A stretch of DNA of 31,333 nt from a virus. The position numbers and the translations under genes were made by a program. Below, in pieces: positions 1-7,200 of this stretch. Each line of letters starts with the position of its first letter. The first letter of the stretch is position 1. Location: positions 1-31,333 of the IMG/VR virus record IMGVR_UViG_3300032163_000071. One strand, given 5' to 3'. The notes beneath the pieces were generated by a model. The model was not told the DNA's origin, made no database searches, and saw only the letters and a program-made list of their open reading frames with translations.

Positions 1-1
1 A

Positions 2-781
2 GAACGGGATTACCGTAAAAAAGCTTCAGGTATCCGTTCCCATGGGAAACCGAAAACTTCTCCCCTAGAAGGAGAAGGAGAAGGAGAAGAAGATTTAAAA
101 GAAAAAAATATAAAAAAAGAAAGTGTGGAGCCACTTGAGGATAAACCAATTCCAGATTTGGACTTTATAAAATCCGTCCTCGAAAACCTGAACGCGGTTT
201 CCGGCAAAAAATATACTCACAAAAACGCCGCGAATTGCGAACATATCCGGGCGCGAAAAAACGAGGGCGCGACACTTGATAATTTTTATGAGGTCAACCG
301 GAAGCAGGCATTGCGGTGGCTTGGCGGTGATATGGAGAAATATCTTCGACCGTCAACGCTTTACCTTCCCTCAAAATTCGAGGGGTACCTGAACGCGCCG
401 GAAAAACAGGGAAACCCAGCTTTGCGTGATTACCCGGAATCGAATCCAAACGATTCAGCGATGTTGAAAACAATAAAATCCCGCATAGCAAAACAGGTTT
501 TACCTGAAAGTTTTGCAACGTGGTTCGCGCCGTTGAGCGACACCCCAGCCGGGGATCGTAACGGGCAAGCGTTTGAATTACTTGTTCCAAACGAGTTTTT
601 CAAAAAATATCTTACTGAAAATTATTTAGAATTAATCGAAAATAGCGTTGAGACGGTTACGGGAATAAAGAAAAAGGTGATTTTAACCTCCTTAGAACAC
701 TTGCCCGTCAAACCACCCGTGCAGGCCGCTAAGGAGACGGGAACCATTCAAGCTAGGTGTGGTGCAAGCGGGCGCAAATAG
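2..781 (+). CDS. Phage replication protein, 5'-partial: Phg_2220_C region plus DnaA domain I-like C-terminus
   Basis: The reading frame is open from the left window edge, so the gene starts outside; the GTG at 125 is an internal codon, not the start. An acidic/basic linker encoded by repeated GGAGAA (Glu-Gly run, 68-93) leads into a region (about 150-400) with the hallmarks of the conserved phage replication C-terminus Phg_2220_C: VLENLNAVSGKKYT, then IRARKNEGATLDNF and KYLRPSTL with KFEGYLN. Proteins of this class usually carry an N-terminal winged helix that binds the phage origin. From about 460 to 700 a second domain resembles DnaA domain I: ATWFAPL, LLVPNEFF and YLELIENSVETVTG match the conserved W-x-x-P-L, PN-x-F and terminal helix. 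In DnaA this domain contacts the DnaB helicase. I infer a role in origin recognition and host helicase recruitment. Family assignment is from memory of motifs, without a search. Confidence 0.8.
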   Translation, partial: ERDYRKKASGIRSHGKPKTSPLEGEGEGEEDLKEKNIKKESVEPLEDKPIPDLDFIKSVLENLNAVSGKKYTHKNAANCEHIRARKNEGATLDNFYEVNRKQALRWLGGDMEKYLRPSTLYLPSKFEGYLNAPEKQGNPALRDYPESNPNDSAMLKTIKSRIAKQVLPESFATWFAPLSDTPAGDRNGQAFELLVPNEFFKKYLTENYLELIENSVETVTGIKKKVILTSLEHLPVKPPVQAAKETGTIQARCGASGRK

Positions 782-842
782 CCGGTTGGCGGCGATTTGG
801 CGAAGCCTGAACATAAATTAAAGTGAAAACGTGGGGGTTAAA

Positions 843-1079
843 ATGCGAGAGGATGAAACGCGAAGGAGTTGGCAAGTGGTTGATGGGCCGGTAATCCCTG
901 TGGAGGTGCGGTGCGGGGACTGTAATCTATGCCTCTACCATAGAGGGGAAACAGGCGCGTGCAGTGTTCCAGTCCCAGATAGCGTGGGAAGCGATAACGG
1001 TATGTGTGACGCCAATTTAACCGAGTGGAGAGTATGCGGGTTTTATCAAGAAAAGAAACCAGAGGAGGATTTGCCGTGA
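843..1079 (+). CDS. Small Cys-rich protein, probable zinc binding, unknown function
   Basis: A 78-aa product if started at the ATG at 843, which has a GGGG stretch about 6 nt upstream; a GTG at 831 would add four residues. It contains CGDCNLC near the N-terminus, then three more cysteines, ending in CDANLTEWRVCGFY. The spacing suggests a structural zinc site, but I recognise no family. A second Cys-rich gene in the late block (19263-19487) has a similar C-D-x(4-5)-E-W-x-x-C ending. The stop codon overlaps the GTG start of the HU-like gene, so the two are probably translationally coupled. Confidence 0.6.
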   Translation: MREDETRRSWQVVDGPVIPVEVRCGDCNLCLYHRGETGACSVPVPDSVGSDNGMCDANLTEWRVCGFYQEKKPEEDLP

Positions 1080-1375
1080 CTAGAAGTGGGATAGCTATAA
1101 AAATTAACGAGGCGACCGGTCGGCCTGTGCGCAGGTGCAGAGAGTATCTAGACTGCGTATTGCGCAACATCCGGCAGGAGCTGGCCGCTGGCGGCGTGGT
1201 TGTGATCCGCGGGTTTGGTGAACTGTCCGTTGTGGACAAAGCGGCACGGGTTGGACGAAATCCCAAGACTGGTAGCCAAGTTATTATCAAAGCGCGGCGG
1301 CGCGTCAGGATGAAAATCAGCCGAACTTGGAAAAATGCAATGGCAAATAATCTTTGGAGAAAACCAAATGACTGA
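1076..1375 (+). CDS. HU/IHF-family DNA-binding protein
   Basis: A 99-aa product, the usual HU/IHF length. I chose the GTG at 1076 because a strong AGAGGAGG Shine-Dalgarno lies about 8 nt upstream and it overlaps the previous stop; an upstream GTG at 1025 lacks this. The conserved beta-arm region is clear: VVVIRGFGELSVVDKAARVG followed by RNPKTG, then the basic strand VIIKARRRVRMKIS and the C-terminal helix. The N-terminal dimerisation helices are more divergent. Family members bend DNA and assist replication initiation, packaging and long-range promoter activation. Its place among replication genes fits replication. It may also matter for the sigma-54-like promoter at 28603, because such promoters often need IHF-type bending; that link is inference. 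Confidence 0.85.
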   Translation: MTRSGIAIKINEATGRPVRRCREYLDCVLRNIRQELAAGGVVVIRGFGELSVVDKAARVGRNPKTGSQVIIKARRRVRMKISRTWKNAMANNLWRKPND

Positions 1376-1685
1376 CGAAACAATCATGGCTGAACGCGCC
1401 GCATTGTACGGCGATGCTGGAAAAATGTATATGACAAGCGAGAGGATGACAAACCATCTGCGCCGATTTTGTAACGGGGATACGCCGATGGAGGACGCGG
1501 ATAAATGGTATGCGACGTTAGGCATGATGTCAAAAGTCATATCTAAGATTGTGAGAATCGGTGCCAACCCCCGGCATCTAGATAGTTATGCGGACGCGAG
1601 AAATTATCTGACGCTGATAGAACGGTTATGGGCGGATAACACGGGGAACAAAGCGACGGGAACACCTCATGACAAGCAACCTTGA
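1368..1685 (+). CDS. DUF6378-like phage protein
   Basis: A 105-aa product from the ATG at 1368, preceded by GGAGA with good spacing. An earlier ATG at 1335 lies inside the HU-like gene and has no site. The pattern ERAALYGDAGKMY near the N-terminus and KISKIVRIGANPRHLDSYADARNY near the C-terminus resembles the phage domain DUF6378 (ERGxxYGD ... KxARIxxxPxHxDSYxDxAGY). Function is unknown; the family occurs next to phage replication and nucleotide genes. The start overlaps the end of the HU-like gene by 8 nt, and the end overlaps the nuclease start by 17 nt. Confidence 0.75.
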   Translation: MTDETIMAERAALYGDAGKMYMTSERMTNHLRRFCNGDTPMEDADKWYATLGMMSKVISKIVRIGANPRHLDSYADARNYLTLIERLWADNTGNKATGTPHDKQP

Positions 1686-2034
1686 AAGCTTATTCCTATT
1701 TCAAGTCAAAGCCGCAACGCTTCCAATGCCGATGCTTGAATTCTCGTTTAACGCGGATGAGAACTGGAAATCGCCAACAGGCAGGGTGAAGCGGCCCCGA
1801 TTCGACTTTGCTTGGCCTGACCCGTTTATCAGGATCGCCGCTGAGATTGAGGGCGGTAGCTGGAGCGGCGGACGGCATACGCGCGGCAAGGGGTTCGAGG
1901 AGGACTGTAAAAAATATAACCAAGCGCAATTGCAGGGCTGGACTGTCTATCGTTTTACAGCGGGGATGGTAAAGAGCGGCGACGCTTTACAAACGATTGA
2001 AAGGGCTATCAAGGGAAGGCTAAAAACCCAATGA
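1669..2034 (+). CDS. Putative PD-(D/E)XK / DUF559-like endonuclease
   Basis: A 121-aa protein. The core RPRFDFAWPD ... AAEIEGGSWSGGRHTRG ... YNQAQLQGWTVYRF resembles phage Vsr/DUF559-like nucleases. Asp46 is the likely first metal ligand and Glu59/Glu61 sit in the E-x-(E/D)-G-G strand. Arg69-His70 and the last strand WTVYRFT complete the fold pattern. Such proteins in phage replication modules are thought to act as structure- or mismatch-directed nucleases. The canonical Lys of D-ExK is not obvious, as in several divergent members. It overlaps the preceding gene by 17 nt and the methylase start by 4 nt (ATGA). Confidence 0.65.
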   Translation: MTSNLESLFLFQVKAATLPMPMLEFSFNADENWKSPTGRVKRPRFDFAWPDPFIRIAAEIEGGSWSGGRHTRGKGFEEDCKKYNQAQLQGWTVYRFTAGMVKSGDALQTIERAIKGRLKTQ

Positions 2035-3053
2035 AAACCCCTTTTACATATTTCGGCGGGAAATCAACCATTGCCAAAATTGTCTGGGACGCGCTGGGGC
2101 CGGTAAGCCAGTACATTGAACCGTTTTTCGGTTCTGGCGCGGTGTTGCTCAACCGCCCAGAATCTCACAACAAACAGTATGAGATCATAAATGACAAAGA
2201 TGGTTTTGTCGCAAACGTATGGCGTTCTTTACAGGCGAATCCTGATGAAGTGGCGAAGCATTGCGACAAACCAGTCAACCACGCAGATTTAAATGCCATC
2301 CGCAAATACTTGATCGGTGAAGAGGAAAATTTATTGCAAAAGTTGGAGCTGGATGCGGATTGGTACGACGCAAAAGCGGCCGGCAGGTGGATATGGGCCG
2401 CCTCGTGCTGGATAGGTTCGGGGCTTACTCGCAAAACGTCAATACCTGATGTATCTTGCAATATAGGCGTTCATTCTGGAGGCCAGGTACCTAATTTAAC
2501 TCACAATAGAGGCGTTAATTCCGGAGGCAAAAGACCTCATTTAACTCGCAATCAAGGCGTTAATTCTGGAGGCAAGATACCTAACTTGGGTTGTAATATA
2601 GGTGTCCAAGAACCGTATAATCTGGCTATCTACGATTGGTTTCGGTTATTGTCAGAAAGGCTTCGGTATGTCAAGGTGGTTTGCGGGGACTGGAATCGTG
2701 TTTGCGGGGGCAACTGGCAAAACGGCAATGGTGTCGTTGGAATATTTTTTGACCCGCCTTATGCCGTCGAACAACGCGACAAGGTTTATCACCACGATTC
2801 CTACGACGTGGCTCTTGAAGTTGAAAAGTGGTGCTTGGTTCGCGGCGGATTGCCTGACTACCGGATCGTGTGCGCTGGCTATGAGGGCGAATACCCGTCT
2901 CTGGAAAATGCCGGATGGTCGAAAGTTGAATGGTCAGCGGTAGGCGGATATGCAAACTTAGGGTCGGCGGAAAACGAAAACCGCCACGCCGAAAGATTGT
3001 GGATGTCGCCGAACTGCGTCGGGAATTCCGCGCAATTGGATTTGTTTGCGTAA
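2031..3053 (+). CDS. D12-class (Dam-type) DNA N6-adenine methyltransferase
   Basis: A 340-aa protein. The SAM-binding motif is at the N-terminus (TPFTYFGGK, residues 3-11) with YIEPFFGSGAVLLNRP at 28-43, and the catalytic motif DPPY is at 241-244. This is the order seen in Dam-like enzymes, which methylate adenine in a short palindrome, often to evade restriction or mark replicated DNA. Between them, residues 144-192 hold just over three copies of a 15-residue unit of the form N-x-G-V-x-S-G-G-x-x-P-x-L-x-x, encoded by 45-bp tandem repeats. This lies in the region where target-recognition elements are usually found and looks like an insertion. The start overlaps the nuclease stop as ATGA. Confidence 0.9.
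   Translation: MKTPFTYFGGKSTIAKIVWDALGPVSQYIEPFFGSGAVLLNRPESHNKQYEIINDKDGFVANVWRSLQANPDEVAKHCDKPVNHADLNAIRKYLIGEEENLLQKLELDADWYDAKAAGRWIWAASCWIGSGLTRKTSIPDVSCNIGVHSGGQVPNLTHNRGVNSGGKRPHLTRNQGVNSGGKIPNLGCNIGVQEPYNLAIYDWFRLLSERLRYVKVVCGDWNRVCGGNWQNGNGVVGIFFDPPYAVEQRDKVYHHDSYDVALEVEKWCLVRGGLPDYRIVCAGYEGEYPSLENAGWSKVEWSAVGGYANLGSAENENRHAERLWMSPNCVGNSAQLDLFA
2460..2606 (+). repeat. 45-bp tandem repeat inside the methylase gene
   Basis: Three full 45-bp units start at 2460, 2505 and 2550, followed by a 12-bp partial copy at 2595. The shared core is GGCGTTAATTCTGGAGGCAA with scattered changes. The unit is a multiple of three, so copy-number changes would keep the frame. The units diverge at synonymous and non-synonymous sites, so the array is not brand new. 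Confidence 0.85.
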
Positions 3054-3079
3054 AATAAATAATTGATTCAGGGGGGGGT

Positions 3080-3280
3080 ATGACCGAAAGACATTGGGTT
3101 TTGCAAGCTAAAGTAAATAATGCATGGGTAACATATCATTGCATGTTTGCTACTAAAAAGAAAGCCAATGAGCAGTTTAAAATAGCAAAGTCAGCCGCAA
3201 AATTAAAACCATTAGCCTGTGTAAAACTCCGGGTGGTGGAACTCGTTATAAAAGCAAAGAAGCTTGGGAAAGGTCAATAA
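3080..3280 (+). CDS. Small basic hypothetical protein
   Basis: A 66-aa Lys-rich protein with a run of eight G just upstream acting as Shine-Dalgarno. The middle carries ATKKKANEQFKIAKSA, a helical, positively charged stretch. I do not recognise a family. It is the last rightward gene before the convergent late block, and its TAA stop overlaps the end of the leftward peptidase gene by 7 bp. Confidence 0.55.
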   Translation: MTERHWVLQAKVNNAWVTYHCMFATKKKANEQFKIAKSAAKLKPLACVKLRVVELVIKAKKLGKGQ

Positions 3281-3642
3281 CTCCATACCCACGGACGCGG
3301 GCGTTTGAGTTCAGGTGAATCCGCGGCATCGTCTAAATGGATAAATCTTTTATTATGGTCTCCCCTCTGGCTGACGCCCATGCCCGTAAACGCCATTCTG
3401 GAGGCTATGCGGATCAGCCTGTATGAGTCCATGCCACAGACCATGATATCCACGGCGTGGCCTACACAGTGGACGCTATTGGTTTCCCCGCCAACTGCCG
3501 CATTGTGGCTTGGGCAACGATACCCCGATGATATATTCAGAGGCTTGCCAAACAGACCCCCCAGAACATCGACGATAGCCACGAATTCCGCCGACATTTT
3601 AGATTCGCCGCAACACGGGCAGGCCAGTTTTTTGGCATCCAT
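3274..3642 (-). CDS. M15-type zinc D,D-/L,D-carboxypeptidase endolysin (Peptidase_M15_3-like)
   Basis: A 122-aa protein with the M15 zinc signature: SSGYRCPSHNAAVGG, then SVHCVGHAVDI (His58 and Asp65) and RFIHLDDA (His102). These residues form the zinc site and active centre in this family, which cleaves peptide cross-links of peptidoglycan. A CPCC motif at residues 8-11 may bind an extra metal. An AGGGGGG Shine-Dalgarno precedes the ATG. It is the last gene of the leftward late block, next to a small coiled-coil/TM protein, and is probably the lysis enzyme. There is no signal peptide, so it needs a holin. Confidence 0.85.
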   Translation of the reverse strand: MDAKKLACPCCGESKMSAEFVAIVDVLGGLFGKPLNISSGYRCPSHNAAVGGETNSVHCVGHAVDIMVCGMDSYRLIRIASRMAFTGMGVSQRGDHNKRFIHLDDAADSPELKRPRPWVWSY

Positions 3643-4005
3643 TCAATGCCCCCCTGTTATTTTAGAGTATAAGTGAGCTATGCCAGACGCAACCCCGCCG
3701 CCCATTATTCCCGTTACCCATTTGATAATAGTCAATCCGGTTTTCATTTCATTCGTGTCCGCAACCAAGCCGCCGCGCCCATCGCCTATCAGCATCACGT
3801 CATGTTTTTTGCTTAGATCGACTACGGTGCCTAGCAACGCGGCCTGATTAATTAAAAGCTCGCGCAGTTCGGCATGCCGTTCCTTGCTCTCGTCCGCTAT
3901 TGCGTAAATCTTGCTTTCAAACCCCTTGACCCTAGCCTCAAACTGGTCAAAAGCTTTGTCGCAATCACTATGAGTCATCCAGTCTACCCGGCGTTCCTCA
4001 GCCAT
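3643..4005 (-). CDS. Coiled-coil protein with C-terminal TM segment, possible holin/XhlA-like accessory
   Basis: A 120-aa product from the ATG at 4005, which has GGTAAGGA upstream; a longer reading frame to 4083 runs into the neighbouring gene and lacks a site. Residues about 15-70 are charged and helical (EARVKGFESKIYAIADESKE), consistent with a coiled coil. Residues about 90-112 form one hydrophobic segment (TIIKWVTGIMGGGVASGIAH). The topology and its position immediately upstream of the peptidase resemble XhlA-type membrane lysis accessories, but sequence similarity is not clear. The stop lies directly beside the peptidase ATG. Confidence 0.65.
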   Translation of the reverse strand: MAEERRVDWMTHSDCDKAFDQFEARVKGFESKIYAIADESKERHAELRELLINQAALLGTVVDLSKKHDVMLIGDGRGGLVADTNEMKTGLTIIKWVTGIMGGGVASGIAHLYSKITGGH

Positions 4006-4015
4006 AGAATTTTCC

Positions 4016-4243
4016 TTACCTGTCCAAGTCGAATAACGCGTCAACAATCCCCGGTTGCTGAACGTCGCCAAGAAGCACATCAAGAACCGCCTGTTTGAGT
4101 TGAGGCAGAGTGGACGCGCCGTTTATTTTTGCTTTTACCCGCGCTTCGACAACTGCCTTGCTTGGATTATTGGCGCGGAATCTGTCTTTTTTTTGCGCCT
4201 TGTCCTCGTTTTCAGGATGATATCTTCTTTCCAGTCCCGCCAT
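4016..4243 (-). CDS. Small hypothetical protein
   Basis: A 75-aa, charged protein with an excellent GGAGGG Shine-Dalgarno about 5 nt before the ATG. The N-terminal half is very basic/acidic (ERRYHPENEDKAQKKDRFR); the second half is a short helical segment (LPQLKQAVLDVLLGDVQ). No family recognised. It sits 8 nt downstream of the tail fibre stop and 10 nt before the membrane protein start, so it belongs to the late operon. Confidence 0.65.
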   Translation of the reverse strand: MAGLERRYHPENEDKAQKKDRFRANNPSKAVVEARVKAKINGASTLPQLKQAVLDVLLGDVQQPGIVDALFDLDR

Positions 4244-4251
4244 ATTCCCTC

Positions 4252-7200
4252 CTATTTGTAGTTTAATCCGAGTGCATGGAGTTCGTAGGATTCGCCCGTA
4301 GTGGTTTGCCTGATTCTGACTTTCGGGCTTGTCCCGGACGGCTGGCCCGTCACGGTAACCTGCGCCAGTTTAGCCGTCGTGCCGTCCGCAAGCGTGTCGT
4401 CTATGTCCCACGTCGCGACTGCCGTATAGGTAGTCCCCGCATCGCGCGAAACTTCATACACCAACGAAGACCCGCTGACACGCTTTTCGATTATTTCCAC
4501 AACCAAGGTTGCCGGAGCAGACGCCGGAACCGGGGGCATAGAGGTTCCGCCGAACACTCTGGAGACCAGCGATATTGCCGAGGACACGGCGTCATAATTT
4601 ATGCGCGTCTGATCGACCTGCGGATTGTTCGTGTTGACCGTGGAATACAAGATCGGCACGATTCCCGCTTTGCCCGTGGGAACGGCGAGCGAGGCATCCA
4701 TTGACTGGATAAGCACCGCGCTGGTCATCCGGTTTGCGGCAAGAGTTAAAGCCTGCCTGATAGCCCCCGCCAGCGTGTTGATCGTTGTATTGGTCAAGGT
4801 CTCGCTACCGTAGGTGGCGTTCGAATTATACTGCCACGTTCCGGCGGTGTTGATTACGACCTTGCGGTAAGTTCCGGTTGTAACTTCATGCGCCCCAAGT
4901 TCCGTAGTCGCGCCCCACGCCGTGATTGCCGTTTTAAATACCAGATACCAAACATTCGCGCTGTTCAGTGTTTCTGTTTTGGCAAACGAGTTAACGTCGC
5001 TCCATGCCGAAACAGCCGCAAGATTCGCGAAAGTGGGGATTACCGGCACATATTCATTGATCACGTTTACCGAAGAACCTTGATAAACTTTTAAGAAGGT
5101 TATCCCGTCCGATACCCATGAGTTGTTGTTGTTTCTGCGGCCTGTTGTGTATGTGGCTGGGCCGTCCGTCACAAAATAATTCGTCGCATCGTTTCCCCCG
5201 TCTCTTGTAAAAACCACAATATAATAATTGTTTGCCGTGAGTGTATATGGTGTGGGAAAAGTAATCGTGGTTTCCACGAATGAGGTTGTCAACGCCGTGC
5301 CAGCTATCGAAGTGGCAGTTGCCAAAGCCGCTCCCGTGGGCATCCCCCCAGCCGCTGTTGGCGTGGTGGTCGCAAATAACGACGCAATAAAATTATCAGT
5401 GGGCGATGCGACTTTCTTGAGTGTTATTTTAATCGAAGATATGGCGGGGGTCGTCGTAACTTGAAACTCTTGTCCCCAAGCTTGTTTGTTATTATTTGTT
5501 CCGCCATAAAGCGAATTATTATTATCAGCCGCGGAAGTCCCGGTAATGTCAACCGTCAACGTCGTGCTATTCGCCGTTCCAAGTTTTGCCACGCCGGAGG
5601 CAATTTGGAAGCTCCGCAAAGTCCACGCGGAATTTGACGCGGTCAACCCATGCCCAGCCACAAGCACAACGTGCGTCGAATCAGTGTATGTTGCGATTAC
5701 CGCGCTGTTGGAGGGGTTGAATGGATTCTCCGGCGAGAACCGCATCCCCACGGCGTTCGCGGGGAATGTCCCAGCCGTGATCGTGATGGTGTTTGTGGCA
5801 ATAGTCGCCGTCGTGCCGGGGTAATCGTAGGTTTCGTGATTCGCTTCCGTCGTAAAGTCCTGATCGGAATTCAAACCGGTGCTTCCGGGGGTATTCTTCC
5901 AAAGCTTATTCGTATTATCGTGGGTATTGCCGGTGGAATTGGTCAAGTCAATACCCGTATTATTCTGCGTGGAGCCATCTTGGAACTTATCAGCAAAACC
6001 GTCAATCGTGTTCGCCACGTAGGCGGAATGATCGGATAATCTACGCACGTTCAGGAGGAAGACGTTGGCAGTATTTATATTGACTTGGGCTGATTCCGAT
6101 TGGCTCCCGCCATACAGCAAAATAAACGCGTCCGCCACGGAATCATAAATCAATTCGTATGAACCATTAGCCTCGATGTCGCCTGACGACAGCGTAACTA
6201 TCCCGGCCCCGGCAAACTTCTTTATGGTCTTCGCGCCCAAACCGGAAATATTGCCGGTTGCTGAAGCGGTGTTGGCAAAGTTTGCTTTTATAAAGTAGTG
6301 ATTCCCATTTACGTACGCGCCCAGCGGGACGCTCGGAGTAATGACATAAGCGTTTGCCGATCCAGTGGTCAAAACGTAGGAAGACCCCGATGCCGCCGCC
6401 GCTTGCGCCGCCGCCGCGCTTGTGTTGGCGGTCGTTTTATCAGCCGCCACGATCGCCTTGTCCGCCGCAACCGTGTTCATATCGGCTATTACAATCGCCT
6501 TGTCCGCCGCTACCGTGGCTTTATCCGCCGCTACCGTGGCAGTATCCGCAACTACCGTCGCCTTGTCAGCGGCTACCGTCGCCTTGTCCGCCGCTACCGT
6601 CGCCTTGTCAGCGGCTACCGTCGCCGTGTTTGCCGCCGCTTCAGCGGCTTTAGTCGTGGCGATGGCGGCCTGAGCCGTTGCGGTTGCGGCATCGGCGGCA
6701 ATTGCCGGGCCGGGGTCTGCAATATATTTAAAAAACGTCAAGCTTCCCGAAGTCGCCAGTTGAAGTGTTTGGCCTGCGATTGTCGTCGGGGTGTCTTTTA
6801 TAAAAGGCGGTGTCGATGCGGAAGTCGAAGTTAATTTTAACGACCTGTTAAGTTCCTCTTTTAATTGTTGCGCCGCCATCATGTTTTTATCCAAGCCGTT
6901 TTCCAGCGACGATGCCGGGAGCGCGTCATTCTCGACCAAGTCTATGGTCTGCGTCAAAGCCACCACGCGGTTTATCAAAACCGTATCGCCAGCGGTAACG
7001 TAAGAACTGTTTATGGATACAGACCCACCGTTTTCGTTGCCAACGCCAGAAACGGAATAATGCGTATCGAGCGTTTTCGATACTCCGTTTATATATAGGA
7101 CGATTTCCGATGAGGCCAATATCTTAAACGAAAACCCGTAAACATAAACACCTGCCGTCGCGGTGTAAGAAATCTTGGTTGTTGTGGATGAAATCGTCAT
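4252..7200 (-). CDS. Tail fibre / receptor-binding protein with T7-type N-terminal domain
   Basis: A 982-aa protein. Residues 1-125 resemble the T7 tail-fibre N-terminus that docks the fibre to the tail: YVYGFSFKI, an IVLYING strand, and VLINRVVALTQTIDLVENDALPASSL. Residues 192-256 are nine near-perfect heptads of the form A-T-V-A-A-D-K, a probable trimeric coiled-coil shaft. Residues about 285-365 (GAYVNGNHYFIKANFAN...GLGAKTIKKF) resemble a common fibre beta-domain. Residues about 540-690, with LTANNYYIVVFTRDG, resemble a choice-of-anchor-R-like beta-sandwich; the C-terminal 250 residues are unassigned and probably carry receptor specificity. An AAAGAGG Shine-Dalgarno precedes the ATG, which overlaps the upstream stop as ATGA. 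Confidence 0.85.
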   Translation of the reverse strand: MTISSTTTKISYTATAGVYVYGFSFKILASSEIVLYINGVSKTLDTHYSVSGVGNENGGSVSINSSYVTAGDTVLINRVVALTQTIDLVENDALPASSLENGLDKNMMAAQQLKEELNRSLKLTSTSASTPPFIKDTPTTIAGQTLQLATSGSLTFFKYIADPGPAIAADAATATAQAAIATTKAAEAAANTATVAADKATVAADKATVAADKATVVADTATVAADKATVAADKAIVIADMNTVAADKAIVAADKTTANTSAAAAQAAAASGSSYVLTTGSANAYVITPSVPLGAYVNGNHYFIKANFANTASATGNISGLGAKTIKKFAGAGIVTLSSGDIEANGSYELIYDSVADAFILLYGGSQSESAQVNINTANVFLLNVRRLSDHSAYVANTIDGFADKFQDGSTQNNTGIDLTNSTGNTHDNTNKLWKNTPGSTGLNSDQDFTTEANHETYDYPGTTATIATNTITITAGTFPANAVGMRFSPENPFNPSNSAVIATYTDSTHVVLVAGHGLTASNSAWTLRSFQIASGVAKLGTANSTTLTVDITGTSAADNNNSLYGGTNNNKQAWGQEFQVTTTPAISSIKITLKKVASPTDNFIASLFATTTPTAAGGMPTGAALATATSIAGTALTTSFVETTITFPTPYTLTANNYYIVVFTRDGGNDATNYFVTDGPATYTTGRRNNNNSWVSDGITFLKVYQGSSVNVINEYVPVIPTFANLAAVSAWSDVNSFAKTETLNSANVWYLVFKTAITAWGATTELGAHEVTTGTYRKVVINTAGTWQYNSNATYGSETLTNTTINTLAGAIRQALTLAANRMTSAVLIQSMDASLAVPTGKAGIVPILYSTVNTNNPQVDQTRINYDAVSSAISLVSRVFGGTSMPPVPASAPATLVVEIIEKRVSGSSLVYEVSRDAGTTYTAVATWDIDDTLADGTTAKLAQVTVTGQPSGTSPKVRIRQTTTGESYELHALGLNYK
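6433..6627 (-). repeat. 21-bp tandem repeats encoding fibre heptads
   Basis: About nine consecutive 21-bp units encode A-T-V-A-A-D-K heptads of the fibre shaft. Several units are nearly identical at DNA level (GTAGCGGCTGACAAGGCGAC in the coding strand), others carry point changes (VVADTAT, VIADMNT). Copy-number change would lengthen or shorten the coiled coil in frame. Confidence 0.85.

Noticed and set aside
6298-6834. Long Arg/Ser- or Pro-rich plus-strand frames opposite the fibre gene
   Set aside because: They are created by the 21-bp heptad repeats of the fibre read on the other strand; low complexity, no initiation site, and the fibre frame has recognisable domains.
4252-7200. Diversity-generating retroelement acting on the fibre (suggested by the Bbp19-like gene)
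   Set aside because: No reverse transcriptase or template/variable repeat pair is visible in the window.
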